Positions 34,053 through 43,004 of a stretch of DNA of 64,000 nt are shown here, piece by piece; position 1 is the stretch's first letter; each line of letters opens with the position of its first letter. Source of the stretch: Albibacterium sp035514885 (GTDB taxonomy: Bacteria; Bacteroidota; Bacteroidia; Sphingobacteriales; Sphingobacteriaceae); contig NZ_DATJCH010000024.1 in the NCBI RefSeq assembly GCF_035514885.1, forward strand, positions 399,756-463,755. The letters run 5' to 3'. The notes under the pieces were generated by a model that ran no database searches, had not been told where the DNA came from, and saw only the letters and a program-made list of their open reading frames with translations. The position numbers were made by a program, and so were the translations under genes.

Positions 34053-34601
34053 ATGGAAATTATTGAACGACCTTTTAAGGATTGTTTTCTCTTAAGGCCA
34101 TTTGTTATAGAAGATGAACGCGGCTATTTCTTCGAGAGTTTCAACGATCAGAAATTTAGAGATGCAACAGGTATTTCTACAAGCTTTGTTCAGGATAATC
34201 AATCTTATTCTTCTTATGGGGTAATTAGAGGATTGCATGCGCAAGCTGCTGAATTTGCACAAGCGAAATTAGTAAGAGTTCTACAAGGTGAGGTTTTAGA
34301 TGTGATTGTTGATGCACGCAAGGGTAGCTCAAGTTTTGGAGAATCATACTCTGTACGACTAAGTGCAGGGAATAAATTACAACTATTTATACCGAGAGGT
34401 TTTTATCATGGCTTCGCAGTTCTAAGTGAAACGGCTGAATTCTTTTATAAGTGTGATAATTTCTATAATAAAGTATCCGAACGAGGTGTCTATTATGCAG
34501 ATCCAAAGTTGAATATAGAATGGATTATCAATGAAAAAGATAGAGTTGTAGCAAAAAAGGATTTGGATTTGTCACATTTTAATGAAAGTAGTTTACTATG
34601 A
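34053..34601 (+). CDS. rfbC: dTDP-4-dehydrorhamnose 3,5-epimerase
   Basis: RfbC epimerises dTDP-4-keto-6-deoxyglucose at C3 and C5 in dTDP-rhamnose synthesis for surface glycans. The 182-residue cupin protein has DERGYFFESFN, FVQDNQSYSS, the catalytic His in VIRGLHAQ, AKLVRVLQGEVLDVIVD and PRGFYHGFAVLSE. The residues after RGLH (AQAAEFAQ) differ from the common YQxxPxxQ, so the loop is diverged, but the core is intact. It overlaps rfbD by 4 bases (ATGA). The first two pathway genes, rfbA and rfbB, are not in the window. Confidence 0.94.
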   Translation: MEIIERPFKDCFLLRPFVIEDERGYFFESFNDQKFRDATGISTSFVQDNQSYSSYGVIRGLHAQAAEFAQAKLVRVLQGEVLDVIVDARKGSSSFGESYSVRLSAGNKLQLFIPRGFYHGFAVLSETAEFFYKCDNFYNKVSERGVYYADPKLNIEWIINEKDRVVAKKDLDLSHFNESSLL

Positions 34602-35443
34602 AAAAGGTAATTGTTTTGGGCGGAACCGGGCAATTAGCTCAATGTATACAAAATGTTCAGAGCGTAGGTTTAGATATTAAGTATCTTAACTCTCAAGAAG
34701 CAAATATTTTAGAAGAGGGACATTTGCATGAAGTGTTTGATAATTATAGGCCAGAAATTGTGATCAATTGTGCGGCTTATACAGCAGTTGATATGGCCGA
34801 GGATGAGCCTTTGAAGGCAGCAGCAATAAACTCCCAAGCTCCGAAGTTAATTGCGCAGCTTTGTGTGAAATATGATGCAGACTTAATTCATATTTCAACC
34901 GACTTTGTTTTTGATGGTAAAAGTGCAACTCCTTTAACAGAAGAGGATTTCCCTAATCCTATTAATACCTATGGAAAGACAAAATTATTAGGAGAAGAAG
35001 CAATTATATCAACATTAGATAACCATGTTATTATTCGGACGAGCTGGTTATATTCTGAATTTGGCAATAATTTTCTGAAAACAATGCTGCGTTTAGGCTT
35101 AGAAAGGAATGAAATAGGAATCGTATTCGATCAAGTCGGTACACCAACCTATGCGATGGATCTAGCAAACGTTATTGTTGAAATCGCCCAGCTGGATAAA
35201 CCCACTTATGGGCTATATCATTATAGCAATGAGGGCACAGCATCGTGGTATGATTTTGCTCATTCAATATTTAAGTACGCAAATATTAATATTCAATTGA
35301 AACCAATACATACGTTTCAATATCCGACCAAAGCTACTCGACCGGCTTACTCCATAATGGATAAAACAAAAATTAAACAAACTTTTGGCATAGCTATTCC
35401 ACACTGGAGCGATAGCTTAGAACGTTGTATAAAAAATATATGA
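34598..35443 (+). CDS. rfbD: dTDP-4-dehydrorhamnose reductase
   Basis: RfbD reduces dTDP-4-keto-rhamnose to dTDP-rhamnose with NAD(P)H. The 281-residue SDR protein begins with KVIVLGGTGQLAQ, has NCAAYTAVDMAEDEP, the HISTDFVFDG segment and the catalytic YGKTK (YxxxK), and ends with the RPAYSIMDKTKIKQTFG type of tail. It is coupled to rfbC and to the next gene by 4-base ATGA overlaps, so the three are made together. Confidence 0.96.
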   Translation: MKKVIVLGGTGQLAQCIQNVQSVGLDIKYLNSQEANILEEGHLHEVFDNYRPEIVINCAAYTAVDMAEDEPLKAAAINSQAPKLIAQLCVKYDADLIHISTDFVFDGKSATPLTEEDFPNPINTYGKTKLLGEEAIISTLDNHVIIRTSWLYSEFGNNFLKTMLRLGLERNEIGIVFDQVGTPTYAMDLANVIVEIAQLDKPTYGLYHYSNEGTASWYDFAHSIFKYANINIQLKPIHTFQYPTKATRPAYSIMDKTKIKQTFGIAIPHWSDSLERCIKNI

Positions 35444-35991
35444 GCGATTTATCTTGGAAAATATTAGATTCCACGTATTTAGTTAAAGCCCCTTGGGCAG
35501 TCTTGAGAAAAGATGTTTGTCAAATGCCATCCGGTTATGTGGTGCCAGAGTATTATGTGTTGGAATACCCCAACTGGGTAAATGCTGTGGCTCTAACAGC
35601 CGATAATCAATTTATATTAGTAAGACAGTATCGACATGGGTCGTCTTCTACGGTTTTAGAGATACCTGGAGGTGTGATTGATGATGGAGAAAATAAATTG
35701 GAAGCAGTTAAACGAGAATTATTAGAAGAAACTGGATATAGCTTTGATTCGTTTGACGAGATTTGTGAGTTGTTCCCTAATCCAGCAACGAGTAATAATA
35801 TAACCACAACTTATTTAGCGAAGGGGGGAGTTAAGTTTCAAAACCAGCAACTCGACTTGCAAGAAGAAATCCAATTAGTATTGGTTTCACCCGAGGAGTT
35901 AAAAGAATTATTATTTGAAAATAAGTTTGGACAGGCATTGCATTCTGCAGCTTTGTTCTATGCACTTCGAAAATTAGGAATGCTTTCTTAA
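35440..35991 (+). CDS. NUDIX hydrolase (ADP-ribose pyrophosphatase-like)
   Basis: From ATG 35440 (MSDLSWKIL) 183 residues. The earlier in-frame start at 35425 is TTG, and the ATG gives the typical ATGA overlap with rfbD. The complete Nudix box Gx5Ex7REUxEExGU is seen in GGVIDDGENKLEAVKRELLE plus ETGY. The N-terminal part (YVLEYPNWVNAVALT, then RQYRHGSSSTVLEIPGG) is like ADP-ribose and nucleotide-sugar pyrophosphatases. Its overlap with rfbD hints at a nucleotide-sugar substrate, but ADP-ribose is equally possible. Confidence 0.92.
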   Translation: MSDLSWKILDSTYLVKAPWAVLRKDVCQMPSGYVVPEYYVLEYPNWVNAVALTADNQFILVRQYRHGSSSTVLEIPGGVIDDGENKLEAVKRELLEETGYSFDSFDEICELFPNPATSNNITTTYLAKGGVKFQNQQLDLQEEIQLVLVSPEELKELLFENKFGQALHSAALFYALRKLGMLS

Positions 35992-36022
35992 TGGCATCTA
36001 TTCGATTCGTTAATTTTATACT

Positions 36023-37333
36023 ATGGCAAGAGAAATCTTAGAAACTAAGCGGAAAGCTTTAGCGATCAATCTAAATGGAGAGATTTATGGAACATTCGCA
36101 GAAATTGGTGCGGGACAGGAAGTCGCACGCAACTTTTTTACTGCAGGAGCTGCTTCTGGAACCATAGCCAAATCAATGTCGGCTTATGACATGGCCTTCA
36201 GCGATTCTATTTATGGTGTAGAAGAATCGAAAAGATATGTTAGTCAGTCAAGGCTTGAGAAAATGCTGGATCATGAATATAGGTTATTAACTGAGAGGCT
36301 GGTAGGTCCCAAATATGCTAATCGTCATCTTTTTGCTTTTGCCAATACGGTAACTACTTTGAATTTTAGTAAGTCCAATGATCCACACGGCTGGATAGGT
36401 CTTCGTTTTCAGGTTGAACCTGGTGGAGATGCAAATGACATTATATTTCATGTTCGCTTGTTAGATAGCGATGCAGGTCTTCAACAAACTGTGTTGGGCA
36501 TTTTGGGAGTAAATTTGGTATATGCATCTCATTATTATATTCACGATATTCAGACGATGATTGAATCCTTGGTTGACAATTTGACTTCAGGTTCAGTTGA
36601 AATTGATTTAGTTCGTGTAAAAGGTCCGGCTTTTAAAAATGTTAATGAACGGTTGATTAATCTTTATCTCGTAGCAAAAGATTTTTCAAGTGCGGCTATT
36701 TTTGCGCCAAACGGAGAGGCTCTCCAAGCCAAGGATTTCTTGTATAGAAAAGATGTTATGATATTAAGAACCAAATATCGTCAAAAGTCTAATCCGAATT
36801 TTGATTTATTTAATCTTGCGGTAGATGAGTTTAAGCGTAATTGCAAGATAGATGATTCTAACCTGGTTGTAATGATTGAAGTTTTAATGTCCAATGCTTT
36901 AGAAGATCATCCTGAGTTAAGTAATGAGGATTTAAGATCTTTTGCAGAAAGAGCTGAAAGTTTGTGTGCAACGGGTAACTATATTATTGTATCTGACTTT
37001 TCCAGAAATAATATCCTCGCTAAATTTCTAGCTCAATTTAAACCAAAGAATGTTGGTATTTCAAGTAATATTTCAAATCTTAAAAATATCTTTAATTCAA
37101 AACTGTATGGCGAGAACTATACAGATGAATTGTTGGCTTATGTAAGTGGAATGTTCAGTAAGAATGTTAAGCTTTATGCTTATCCTTACCTTAATAAGAA
37201 GGAAAATATAATTGTTACAACGCACAATATGCCAGTATCTGAGCAAGCGAGGCCACTTTTCGATTTTTTAGTTCGAAACCAATACATCATTGATATTGAA
37301 AATTATGATGAACGTTTTGTTAAAACGGTATAA
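36023..37333 (+). CDS. uncharacterised conserved protein, cytosolic (436 aa)
   Basis: A widely conserved family without a known function. The N-terminus is highly ordered: ETKRKALAINLNGEIYGTFA then EIGAGQEVARNFFTAGAASG, TIAKSMSAYDMAFSDSIYG and RLEKMLDHEYRLL. Later come HGWIGLRFQVEPGG and EIDLVRVKGPAFKNVNERL. Members of this family have sometimes been called TonB-dependent receptors or nicotinate-nucleotide adenylyltransferases in databases, as far as I recall. The sequence here has no signal peptide, no plug or barrel features, and no HxGH nucleotidyltransferase motif, so neither name fits. It follows the NUDIX gene by 31 bases on the same strand. Confidence 0.85.
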   Translation: MAREILETKRKALAINLNGEIYGTFAEIGAGQEVARNFFTAGAASGTIAKSMSAYDMAFSDSIYGVEESKRYVSQSRLEKMLDHEYRLLTERLVGPKYANRHLFAFANTVTTLNFSKSNDPHGWIGLRFQVEPGGDANDIIFHVRLLDSDAGLQQTVLGILGVNLVYASHYYIHDIQTMIESLVDNLTSGSVEIDLVRVKGPAFKNVNERLINLYLVAKDFSSAAIFAPNGEALQAKDFLYRKDVMILRTKYRQKSNPNFDLFNLAVDEFKRNCKIDDSNLVVMIEVLMSNALEDHPELSNEDLRSFAERAESLCATGNYIIVSDFSRNNILAKFLAQFKPKNVGISSNISNLKNIFNSKLYGENYTDELLAYVSGMFSKNVKLYAYPYLNKKENIIVTTHNMPVSEQARPLFDFLVRNQYIIDIENYDERFVKTV

Positions 37334-37338
37334 GCTAC

Positions 37339-37530
37339 CTAAATATTAGGGAAAATATCGTGGTAAGATGGGGCTTTAAAAAATGCAACATATAAAGCGG
37401 CAATAACTATGGCAGTTAATACAATATAACCCCATTTCCGGTTCTTTTTATCTTTTCTAATTATCCAGAAAAGAAGAACCACCATTGGTACGGCAAAAAC
37501 AATCAGGAAAAAGAGACTGGGTGTATCCAT
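37339..37530 (-). CDS. small two-helix membrane protein (63 aa)
   Basis: The product has two hydrophobic helices (about residues 6-23, LFFLIVFAVPMVVLLFWI, and 34-50, YIVLTAIVIAALYVAF) separated by a basic loop RKDKKNRKWG, and a short C-terminus. No family is recognised with certainty. It lies 51 bases downstream of tsaD on the same strand and 5 bases from the convergent 436-residue gene, so its packing fits a real gene. Positive charges in the loop suggest the loop faces the cytosol. Confidence 0.65.
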   Translation of the reverse strand: MDTPSLFFLIVFAVPMVVLLFWIIRKDKKNRKWGYIVLTAIVIAALYVAFFKAPSYHDIFPNI

Positions 37531-37581
37531 TTTTATTATATTAAAATGTCAAAAGTCGTTATTAATCTTGGTATAAAAAAG

Positions 37582-38586
37582 TTAATCCAGTGCCCAACGT
37601 GTTAAAGGTGTTATATCTTGTGTAATAAAATCCTTTTCTAAGTATTTATAATATCCTGCGATGCTTACCATTGCTGCATTATCAGTGCAGTATTCAAACT
37701 TTGGAATAAATATATTCCATGAATTCTTTATCCCTAAACTTTCCAAGCTCGTTCTTAACCCCGAATTGGCAGATACCCCCCCTGCGATGGCGATATTATT
37801 AATGCCGGTATTATGTGCTGCTTCCTCCAATTTGTTAAGTAGGATACTTACAATTCTGCTTTGTATAGAGGCGCAAATATCTGCTAAGTTATCTTGAATA
37901 AATAACGGATTCTCCTTTAAGTTTTTTTGTATGAAATAAAGTATCGATGTTTTTAATCCGCTGAAACTGAAGTTTAAATCTGGAATCTTTGGTTCTGGAA
38001 ATGAATACTTATTAGGATCTCCTGTTTTAGCGTAGCGATCTATAAGAGGTCCGCCCGGATAAGGAAGACCTAATATCTTGGCGGTTTTATCAAAGGCTTC
38101 TCCTGCTGCATCATCTAGAGTTTGTCCTAATAACTGCATGCTGAAATAATCATTTACCTTCACTATTTGAGTATGTCCTCCTGATACTGTAAGACAGAGA
38201 AAGGGGAATGTAGGCTTAGGATCTTCAATGAAATGAGCTAAAATATGAGCTTGCATGTGGTTAATCTCAATAAGAGGAATGTTCTTTGCTAAAGCAAATG
38301 CTTTTGCAAAAGAAGTTCCTACTAATAAGGATCCCAATAATCCGGGTCCACGTGAAAAAGCTACCGCATCTATGTCATTTTTGTGTATTTTTGCGTTTAT
38401 AATAGATTGATCTACTGTTGGAATAATATTTTGTTGATGTGCCCTTGATGCTAGTTCAGGTACAACACCTCCATATTTTTCGTGAACAGTCTGATTCGCA
38501 ATTACATTTGAATGGATAATGCCGTCTATGCAGATAGATGCCGATGTTTCATCGCAGGTTGATTCTATACCAAGTATGGTTGCCAA
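37582..38586 (-). CDS. tsaD: tRNA N6-threonylcarbamoyladenosine synthase subunit TsaD
   Basis: TsaD transfers threonylcarbamoyl to A37 of tRNAs reading ANN codons. The 334 residues begin ATILGIESTCDETSAS, include the metal-binding HMQAH (HxxxH), LTVSGGHTQIV, AGEAFDKTAKILGLPYPGGP and AGGVSANSGLR, and match the family length. The start is a TTG at 38586: no ATG is in frame before the first motif, and a stop codon lies a few codons upstream. That TTG shares base 38586 with the divergent tamB ATG, and its likely promoter lies inside tamB coding sequence. Confidence 0.96.
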   Translation of the reverse strand: MATILGIESTCDETSASICIDGIIHSNVIANQTVHEKYGGVVPELASRAHQQNIIPTVDQSIINAKIHKNDIDAVAFSRGPGLLGSLLVGTSFAKAFALAKNIPLIEINHMQAHILAHFIEDPKPTFPFLCLTVSGGHTQIVKVNDYFSMQLLGQTLDDAAGEAFDKTAKILGLPYPGGPLIDRYAKTGDPNKYSFPEPKIPDLNFSFSGLKTSILYFIQKNLKENPLFIQDNLADICASIQSRIVSILLNKLEEAAHNTGINNIAIAGGVSANSGLRTSLESLGIKNSWNIFIPKFEYCTDNAAMVSIAGYYKYLEKDFITQDITPLTRWALD

Positions 38587-41500
38587 TGCTTTTAGTTTGT
38601 TTCTTTAGAAAATACAAAAATATCAAAAAAGTTGTAAAAATAGCATTATGTGTATTACTTGGTTTAGTAATATTACTTGTTAGTTTAACACTTTCGCTTC
38701 AATTAAGGTCTGTACAGAATTATGTTACTCAAAAGGCTTCACAGTATCTCTCCCATGAACTTCAGACCACCATTAAATTAGAATCTCTTTATTTCAAACC
38801 TTTTAATGCTATTCAAATCAAGAATTTTTATATAGAAGATCAGGAGAAGGATACGCTTTTGTTTTTTGGAGAACTTCAAGCAGATCTAGATTTAAGCTCT
38901 ATATGGAACTCAGAATTGATAATTGATAACATTAGTATTAGTGATGGAAAGATTTCAATTAAGAAACAACTTGATTCAACCACTAATTTTACATTTATTC
39001 AGCAATATTTCTCACCAGATAGAAAGGAAAAACCATCTAAGAAATTAGACTTAATTCTATCAAGTGCTACGTTGAAGAACATTGAACTCTACTATAAGAA
39101 TTACTCTTCTAAACATGGGGTTAACGGGATAAATTTCGGAGATCTTCATGTATACTCCCTCAATGGTAAGTTTGATGATATTGATTATGTAAATCATATT
39201 GTTAGGGCTTCTGTTCAAGATTTGACTTTTAAAGAGAAGAGCGGTGTCTTTGTTAAGAAACTAAATACTACCGCAACGATCGATTCTAATCGGATGGAGT
39301 TCTCGCAATTAGATCTTGAAATGAATTCCAGCTATATACGAGACTATGTTTTATTAGAATATGCTAATTTCGCTGCTTTTTCTGATTTTATTCATCAGGT
39401 TTCTATAACTGGTAATCTAAGAGATTCCAGAATAACATCTAAGGATATATCTTTATTCGCACCCCAGGTCAATGTTACCAATTTCGATGTATTGATTAAT
39501 GGAAATTTTTCAGGTAAAGTTGATAATCTCCAGGCAAAAGAAATGCAAATCCGTACCGGGAAGCAAACATGGTTGCAGGGAGAGGTATCCATCAAAGGAC
39601 TGCCAAATATTGAGCAGACTTTTTTTGATATGGATCTCTCTCAATTAATAACTAATCGGAAAGATCTAGAAACGTTAGTATCTGATTTAAGTGGCAAGGA
39701 GTTATTTGCATTACCCGTATTGTTTGATCGCTTTGGTACGCTCAGTTATCAAGGACAGATTACAGGTTTTTATAATGACTTTATAACGAAAGGAATCTTT
39801 AAGACGAAACTTGGAGATATCATTGCTGATGTCAATCTTAAATTGAAAGGTGATGGGAAATATAGCGGTGAAGTATTAATTAATAAATTTAATCTCGGAG
39901 ATTTAATACAGAATGAACAATTTGGATATGTGGCTTTAAGAGCGAATGCCAAGGGTGAAGGGTTTTCTTTGGAGAATTTGTATGAAAATATTGAGGCTAA
40001 TATTCAATATATTGATTATAAGGATTATAGGTATAAAGATATGCTAATTGATGGCGCTATTGAGAATCAGATTTTTGCTGGAAATATTAATGTAGATGAT
40101 GAGAACCTGGCAGCTGACTTCAGTGGTAAGTTAAGTTTAGATAATGATTTGCCTGAATTTGGTTTTACAGCAAAGGTTGATAAAATGGATTTGAATAATT
40201 TAAATTTATCGCAAGATAGTTTAGTATTATCAGGTACTATTAATAGCAATTTTGTTGGCAAGAGTCTGAATGATATGATTGGAGAGTTATCCATTTCCGA
40301 TTTACTCATTGAAAAATCAGAGCAAACAGCAAAGGTAGATTCACTTTTATTACTTGCTGAAGGGAGTGGAAAGGAACGTGTTTTGGCTATTCAGTCAAAT
40401 GTCCTAGATGTTACCATAAAGGGTGAATTTGATTTGAATACCTTCCCTTCTTATTTTAAATCGGTAGCAAAGCATTATATTCCTTCTTGGGAGACAAAAA
40501 TAATAGAGGGTGGGGCTCAAGAGTTTGATATGGAGATGAAGCTAAAGGATTTTTCTCCATTCGCTTTGGTTTTTGCATCAGATGTCACTATACCAGAAGA
40601 GGTAATAGTTAACGGACAATTTTCATCAGAAAATGAGACAGCTTCTCTTAATGGCTTTATCCCTCTAATTACATATAAGGATATCAAAGTTAATAACTTG
40701 ATTTTTGACCAAACTACAAATGATGAATATTTGAATTTATTTGTAACCTCTGATCGAATTGATATTACTGATAGCCTATATATTAACAATGTCAACTTCG
40801 CCAATGTTCTTCGTAATGATAGTCTGAATTTTAATATTAAGCTGTCAGATCCGGATGCGACAAACCAATTAGATTTAAATGGATTGATTGAGTTCAGTAA
40901 TAATGTTTCCCCTCGTCTAAGTTTACTGCCATCTGATGTGATTATAAATCATGAAGAGTGGAGGATACAAGATCAGGTTCGGTTTGATTTTGAAGATGGA
41001 AAGGCACGGATAGATGGCCTGGAGTTGTCGCAGGGAAATCAAGTGGTAAGGATAGATGGATTGGTCTCAGATAGTACTGAAGAAGTATTAACCATTAACT
41101 TGCAAAACTTCTCTCTCAAAACATTAAATCCTCTTTCTAAGACAGTAGGAATTGAACTAGAGGGGTTAATGGAAGGAGATATTGAAATTAGATCTTTATT
41201 AAAGAATCCGTTTATTCAGAGCGATATTAATGCTCAAAGAATCGAATATAATAAGGTGATGATAGGAGATTTGGTATTGAACGCAGATTATGATCGGAGT
41301 AGTAAATTGGTGAATTTAGAAGCTGAAATTAATAATGAAGGAATACAGTCATTATTTGTCGAAGGCACCTATAATGCTATTCAGGAGGACAATTCGCTTG
41401 ACCTCAAAGTGAAGTTAAGTGATAGCCAGCTAGTCTTGTTCACCCCATTTTTAAGAAATCTGGTTTCTGACCTATCAGGATCAGTTACAGCAGAGCTAGC

Positions 41501-43004
41501 TGTGGTCGGAACACCTTTTAATCCGTCAATAAATGGCACAGCAAGCTTTAAAAATGCCGGAATGGTGGTTAATTACCTTAAAACCCCTTACGTTATAAAT
41601 GATAAAGTTCAAGTAGAAAACAGTAAGATCGTAATCAATAATCTAGCCATTGTAGATAAGGATAATCATAAGGCAGTTGCGAATGGGACTGTTGATATGA
41701 GTACACCTCTAAATCCGACGATTCAGATAGAAATTTCGGCTGAGAACTTTATGGTCTTAAATACAACTGCAAAGGATAATCCTTTGTATTATGGATTGGC
41801 TTATGGAACAGGAAGTTTCTCCTTCCAGGGACCAACTAATAATATGAATATAAGAATTGATGCACAAACTAATTCAGGCACCGTGATTAATATTCCATTA
41901 AATGCCGCCGGAACAATAACAGACAGGGACTTTATAACTTTCATAGTGAAGGATTCGTCACTTGGTGTTCCCAGGAAAAACTATTTTCAAGGCCTAACAA
42001 TGACAATGGATCTTACGGTTGACCCGGATGCTGAAATAAATATATTTACTGATTTAGGTAAACTATCTGGTAGGGGTGAAGGGCTCTTATCTATGAATAT
42101 AACGAGTCTGGGTGATTTTGAGATGTTTGGTGATTATGCAATCCAAGAAGGAGAGTTTGAGTTTACTGCACAGGATTTTATTAATAAGATATTTGAAATT
42201 AATCAAGGAGGATCCATTAGATGGACAGGAAACCCTACCGAAGCTCTAATAAATTTAACTGCGATTTATCAGGTAAGAACAAGTGTACGACCTCTTTATA
42301 TTGCAGCTGGTAGAAATGGTACTGATCAACGTGTATTAGCACAGGCTGAAATGATATTGAACGGAAATTTATTACATCCGGATATTTCCTTTGGTATAGA
42401 TTTCCCAACAGATTCATACGTAAAAGATGAGCTTCAGAGCTATTTAAGCGATGCTAATAATGTTAATCAACAGGCATTAAGTCTAATTGTAAGGCGGAGT
42501 TTTGCTCCTGGTACAGGAACCGATTTGACACGTGAATTAAACACCACGGTGTTTAGTGCTGGTACTGAGTTAGCATTCAATCAATTAAATAATATTATCT
42601 CACAATCATTAAATCTTAATTTTGTGGATTTCAATATTCGTTCATTTAATGAGGCTAGTGCATCCATTAGATTATTGAATGATAGGTTGGTCCTAACTGG
42701 AGGCGTAACAGATAGACGAGGTCAATTAAATGATTTTAATGTATTTGGAAAGGATGTAGCCAGTGATGTAGAAGCACTTTATCTGCTCCGAAAAAGTGGA
42801 AATTTATTACTTAGGGCCTCAAATCGCTTGAATAATAGAAACTTTCTAAATCCCGAAGATGAATACGTTAGTGCTTTGGGTTTAGTGTATAGACAAGAGT
42901 TTGATACTTTTGGCGAGTTCTTTAGAAAGATATTTAATTTTAGAACGAAAAAAATTCCAGCAACTTCTTTGGAGTCTAAAGTTGATTCAACCGAGGTTAA
43001 TTAA
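38586..43004 (+). CDS. tamB: TamB-like translocation and assembly module protein
   Basis: From ATG 38586 the product is 1472 residues. An N-terminal membrane anchor (VVKIALCVLLGLVILLVSLT) is followed by more than 1000 residues of repeated short beta strands, as in AsmA/TamB proteins. The C-terminal about 350 residues match the TamB (DUF490) domain, e.g. GRGEGLLSMNITSLGDFEMF and FSAGTELAFNQLNNIISQ. Such proteins span the periplasm and move phospholipids or help outer-membrane protein assembly. No tamA/BamA partner is adjacent. The start overlaps tsaD by one base, and the 3' end overlaps the convergent DUF3109 gene by 4 bases. Confidence 0.93.
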   Translation: MLLVCFFRKYKNIKKVVKIALCVLLGLVILLVSLTLSLQLRSVQNYVTQKASQYLSHELQTTIKLESLYFKPFNAIQIKNFYIEDQEKDTLLFFGELQADLDLSSIWNSELIIDNISISDGKISIKKQLDSTTNFTFIQQYFSPDRKEKPSKKLDLILSSATLKNIELYYKNYSSKHGVNGINFGDLHVYSLNGKFDDIDYVNHIVRASVQDLTFKEKSGVFVKKLNTTATIDSNRMEFSQLDLEMNSSYIRDYVLLEYANFAAFSDFIHQVSITGNLRDSRITSKDISLFAPQVNVTNFDVLINGNFSGKVDNLQAKEMQIRTGKQTWLQGEVSIKGLPNIEQTFFDMDLSQLITNRKDLETLVSDLSGKELFALPVLFDRFGTLSYQGQITGFYNDFITKGIFKTKLGDIIADVNLKLKGDGKYSGEVLINKFNLGDLIQNEQFGYVALRANAKGEGFSLENLYENIEANIQYIDYKDYRYKDMLIDGAIENQIFAGNINVDDENLAADFSGKLSLDNDLPEFGFTAKVDKMDLNNLNLSQDSLVLSGTINSNFVGKSLNDMIGELSISDLLIEKSEQTAKVDSLLLLAEGSGKERVLAIQSNVLDVTIKGEFDLNTFPSYFKSVAKHYIPSWETKIIEGGAQEFDMEMKLKDFSPFALVFASDVTIPEEVIVNGQFSSENETASLNGFIPLITYKDIKVNNLIFDQTTNDEYLNLFVTSDRIDITDSLYINNVNFANVLRNDSLNFNIKLSDPDATNQLDLNGLIEFSNNVSPRLSLLPSDVIINHEEWRIQDQVRFDFEDGKARIDGLELSQGNQVVRIDGLVSDSTEEVLTINLQNFSLKTLNPLSKTVGIELEGLMEGDIEIRSLLKNPFIQSDINAQRIEYNKVMIGDLVLNADYDRSSKLVNLEAEINNEGIQSLFVEGTYNAIQEDNSLDLKVKLSDSQLVLFTPFLRNLVSDLSGSVTAELAVVGTPFNPSINGTASFKNAGMVVNYLKTPYVINDKVQVENSKIVINNLAIVDKDNHKAVANGTVDMSTPLNPTIQIEISAENFMVLNTTAKDNPLYYGLAYGTGSFSFQGPTNNMNIRIDAQTNSGTVINIPLNAAGTITDRDFITFIVKDSSLGVPRKNYFQGLTMTMDLTVDPDAEINIFTDLGKLSGRGEGLLSMNITSLGDFEMFGDYAIQEGEFEFTAQDFINKIFEINQGGSIRWTGNPTEALINLTAIYQVRTSVRPLYIAAGRNGTDQRVLAQAEMILNGNLLHPDISFGIDFPTDSYVKDELQSYLSDANNVNQQALSLIVRRSFAPGTGTDLTRELNTTVFSAGTELAFNQLNNIISQSLNLNFVDFNIRSFNEASASIRLLNDRLVLTGGVTDRRGQLNDFNVFGKDVASDVEALYLLRKSGNLLLRASNRLNNRNFLNPEDEYVSALGLVYRQEFDTFGEFFRKIFNFRTKKIPATSLESKVDSTEVN
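38615..38622 (-). promoter_or_regulatory. putative -7 box for tsaD, inside tamB
   Basis: Minus-strand TATTTTTG, exact TAnnTTTG, 29 bases before the tsaD TTG and within the first dozen codons of tamB. There is no clear -33 TTG. It is the closest exact match available, since no intergenic space exists. Confidence 0.4.

Noticed and set aside
36023..37333. Annotation as a TonB-dependent receptor
   Set aside because: No signal peptide, TonB box, plug or barrel; at 436 residues it is also too small.
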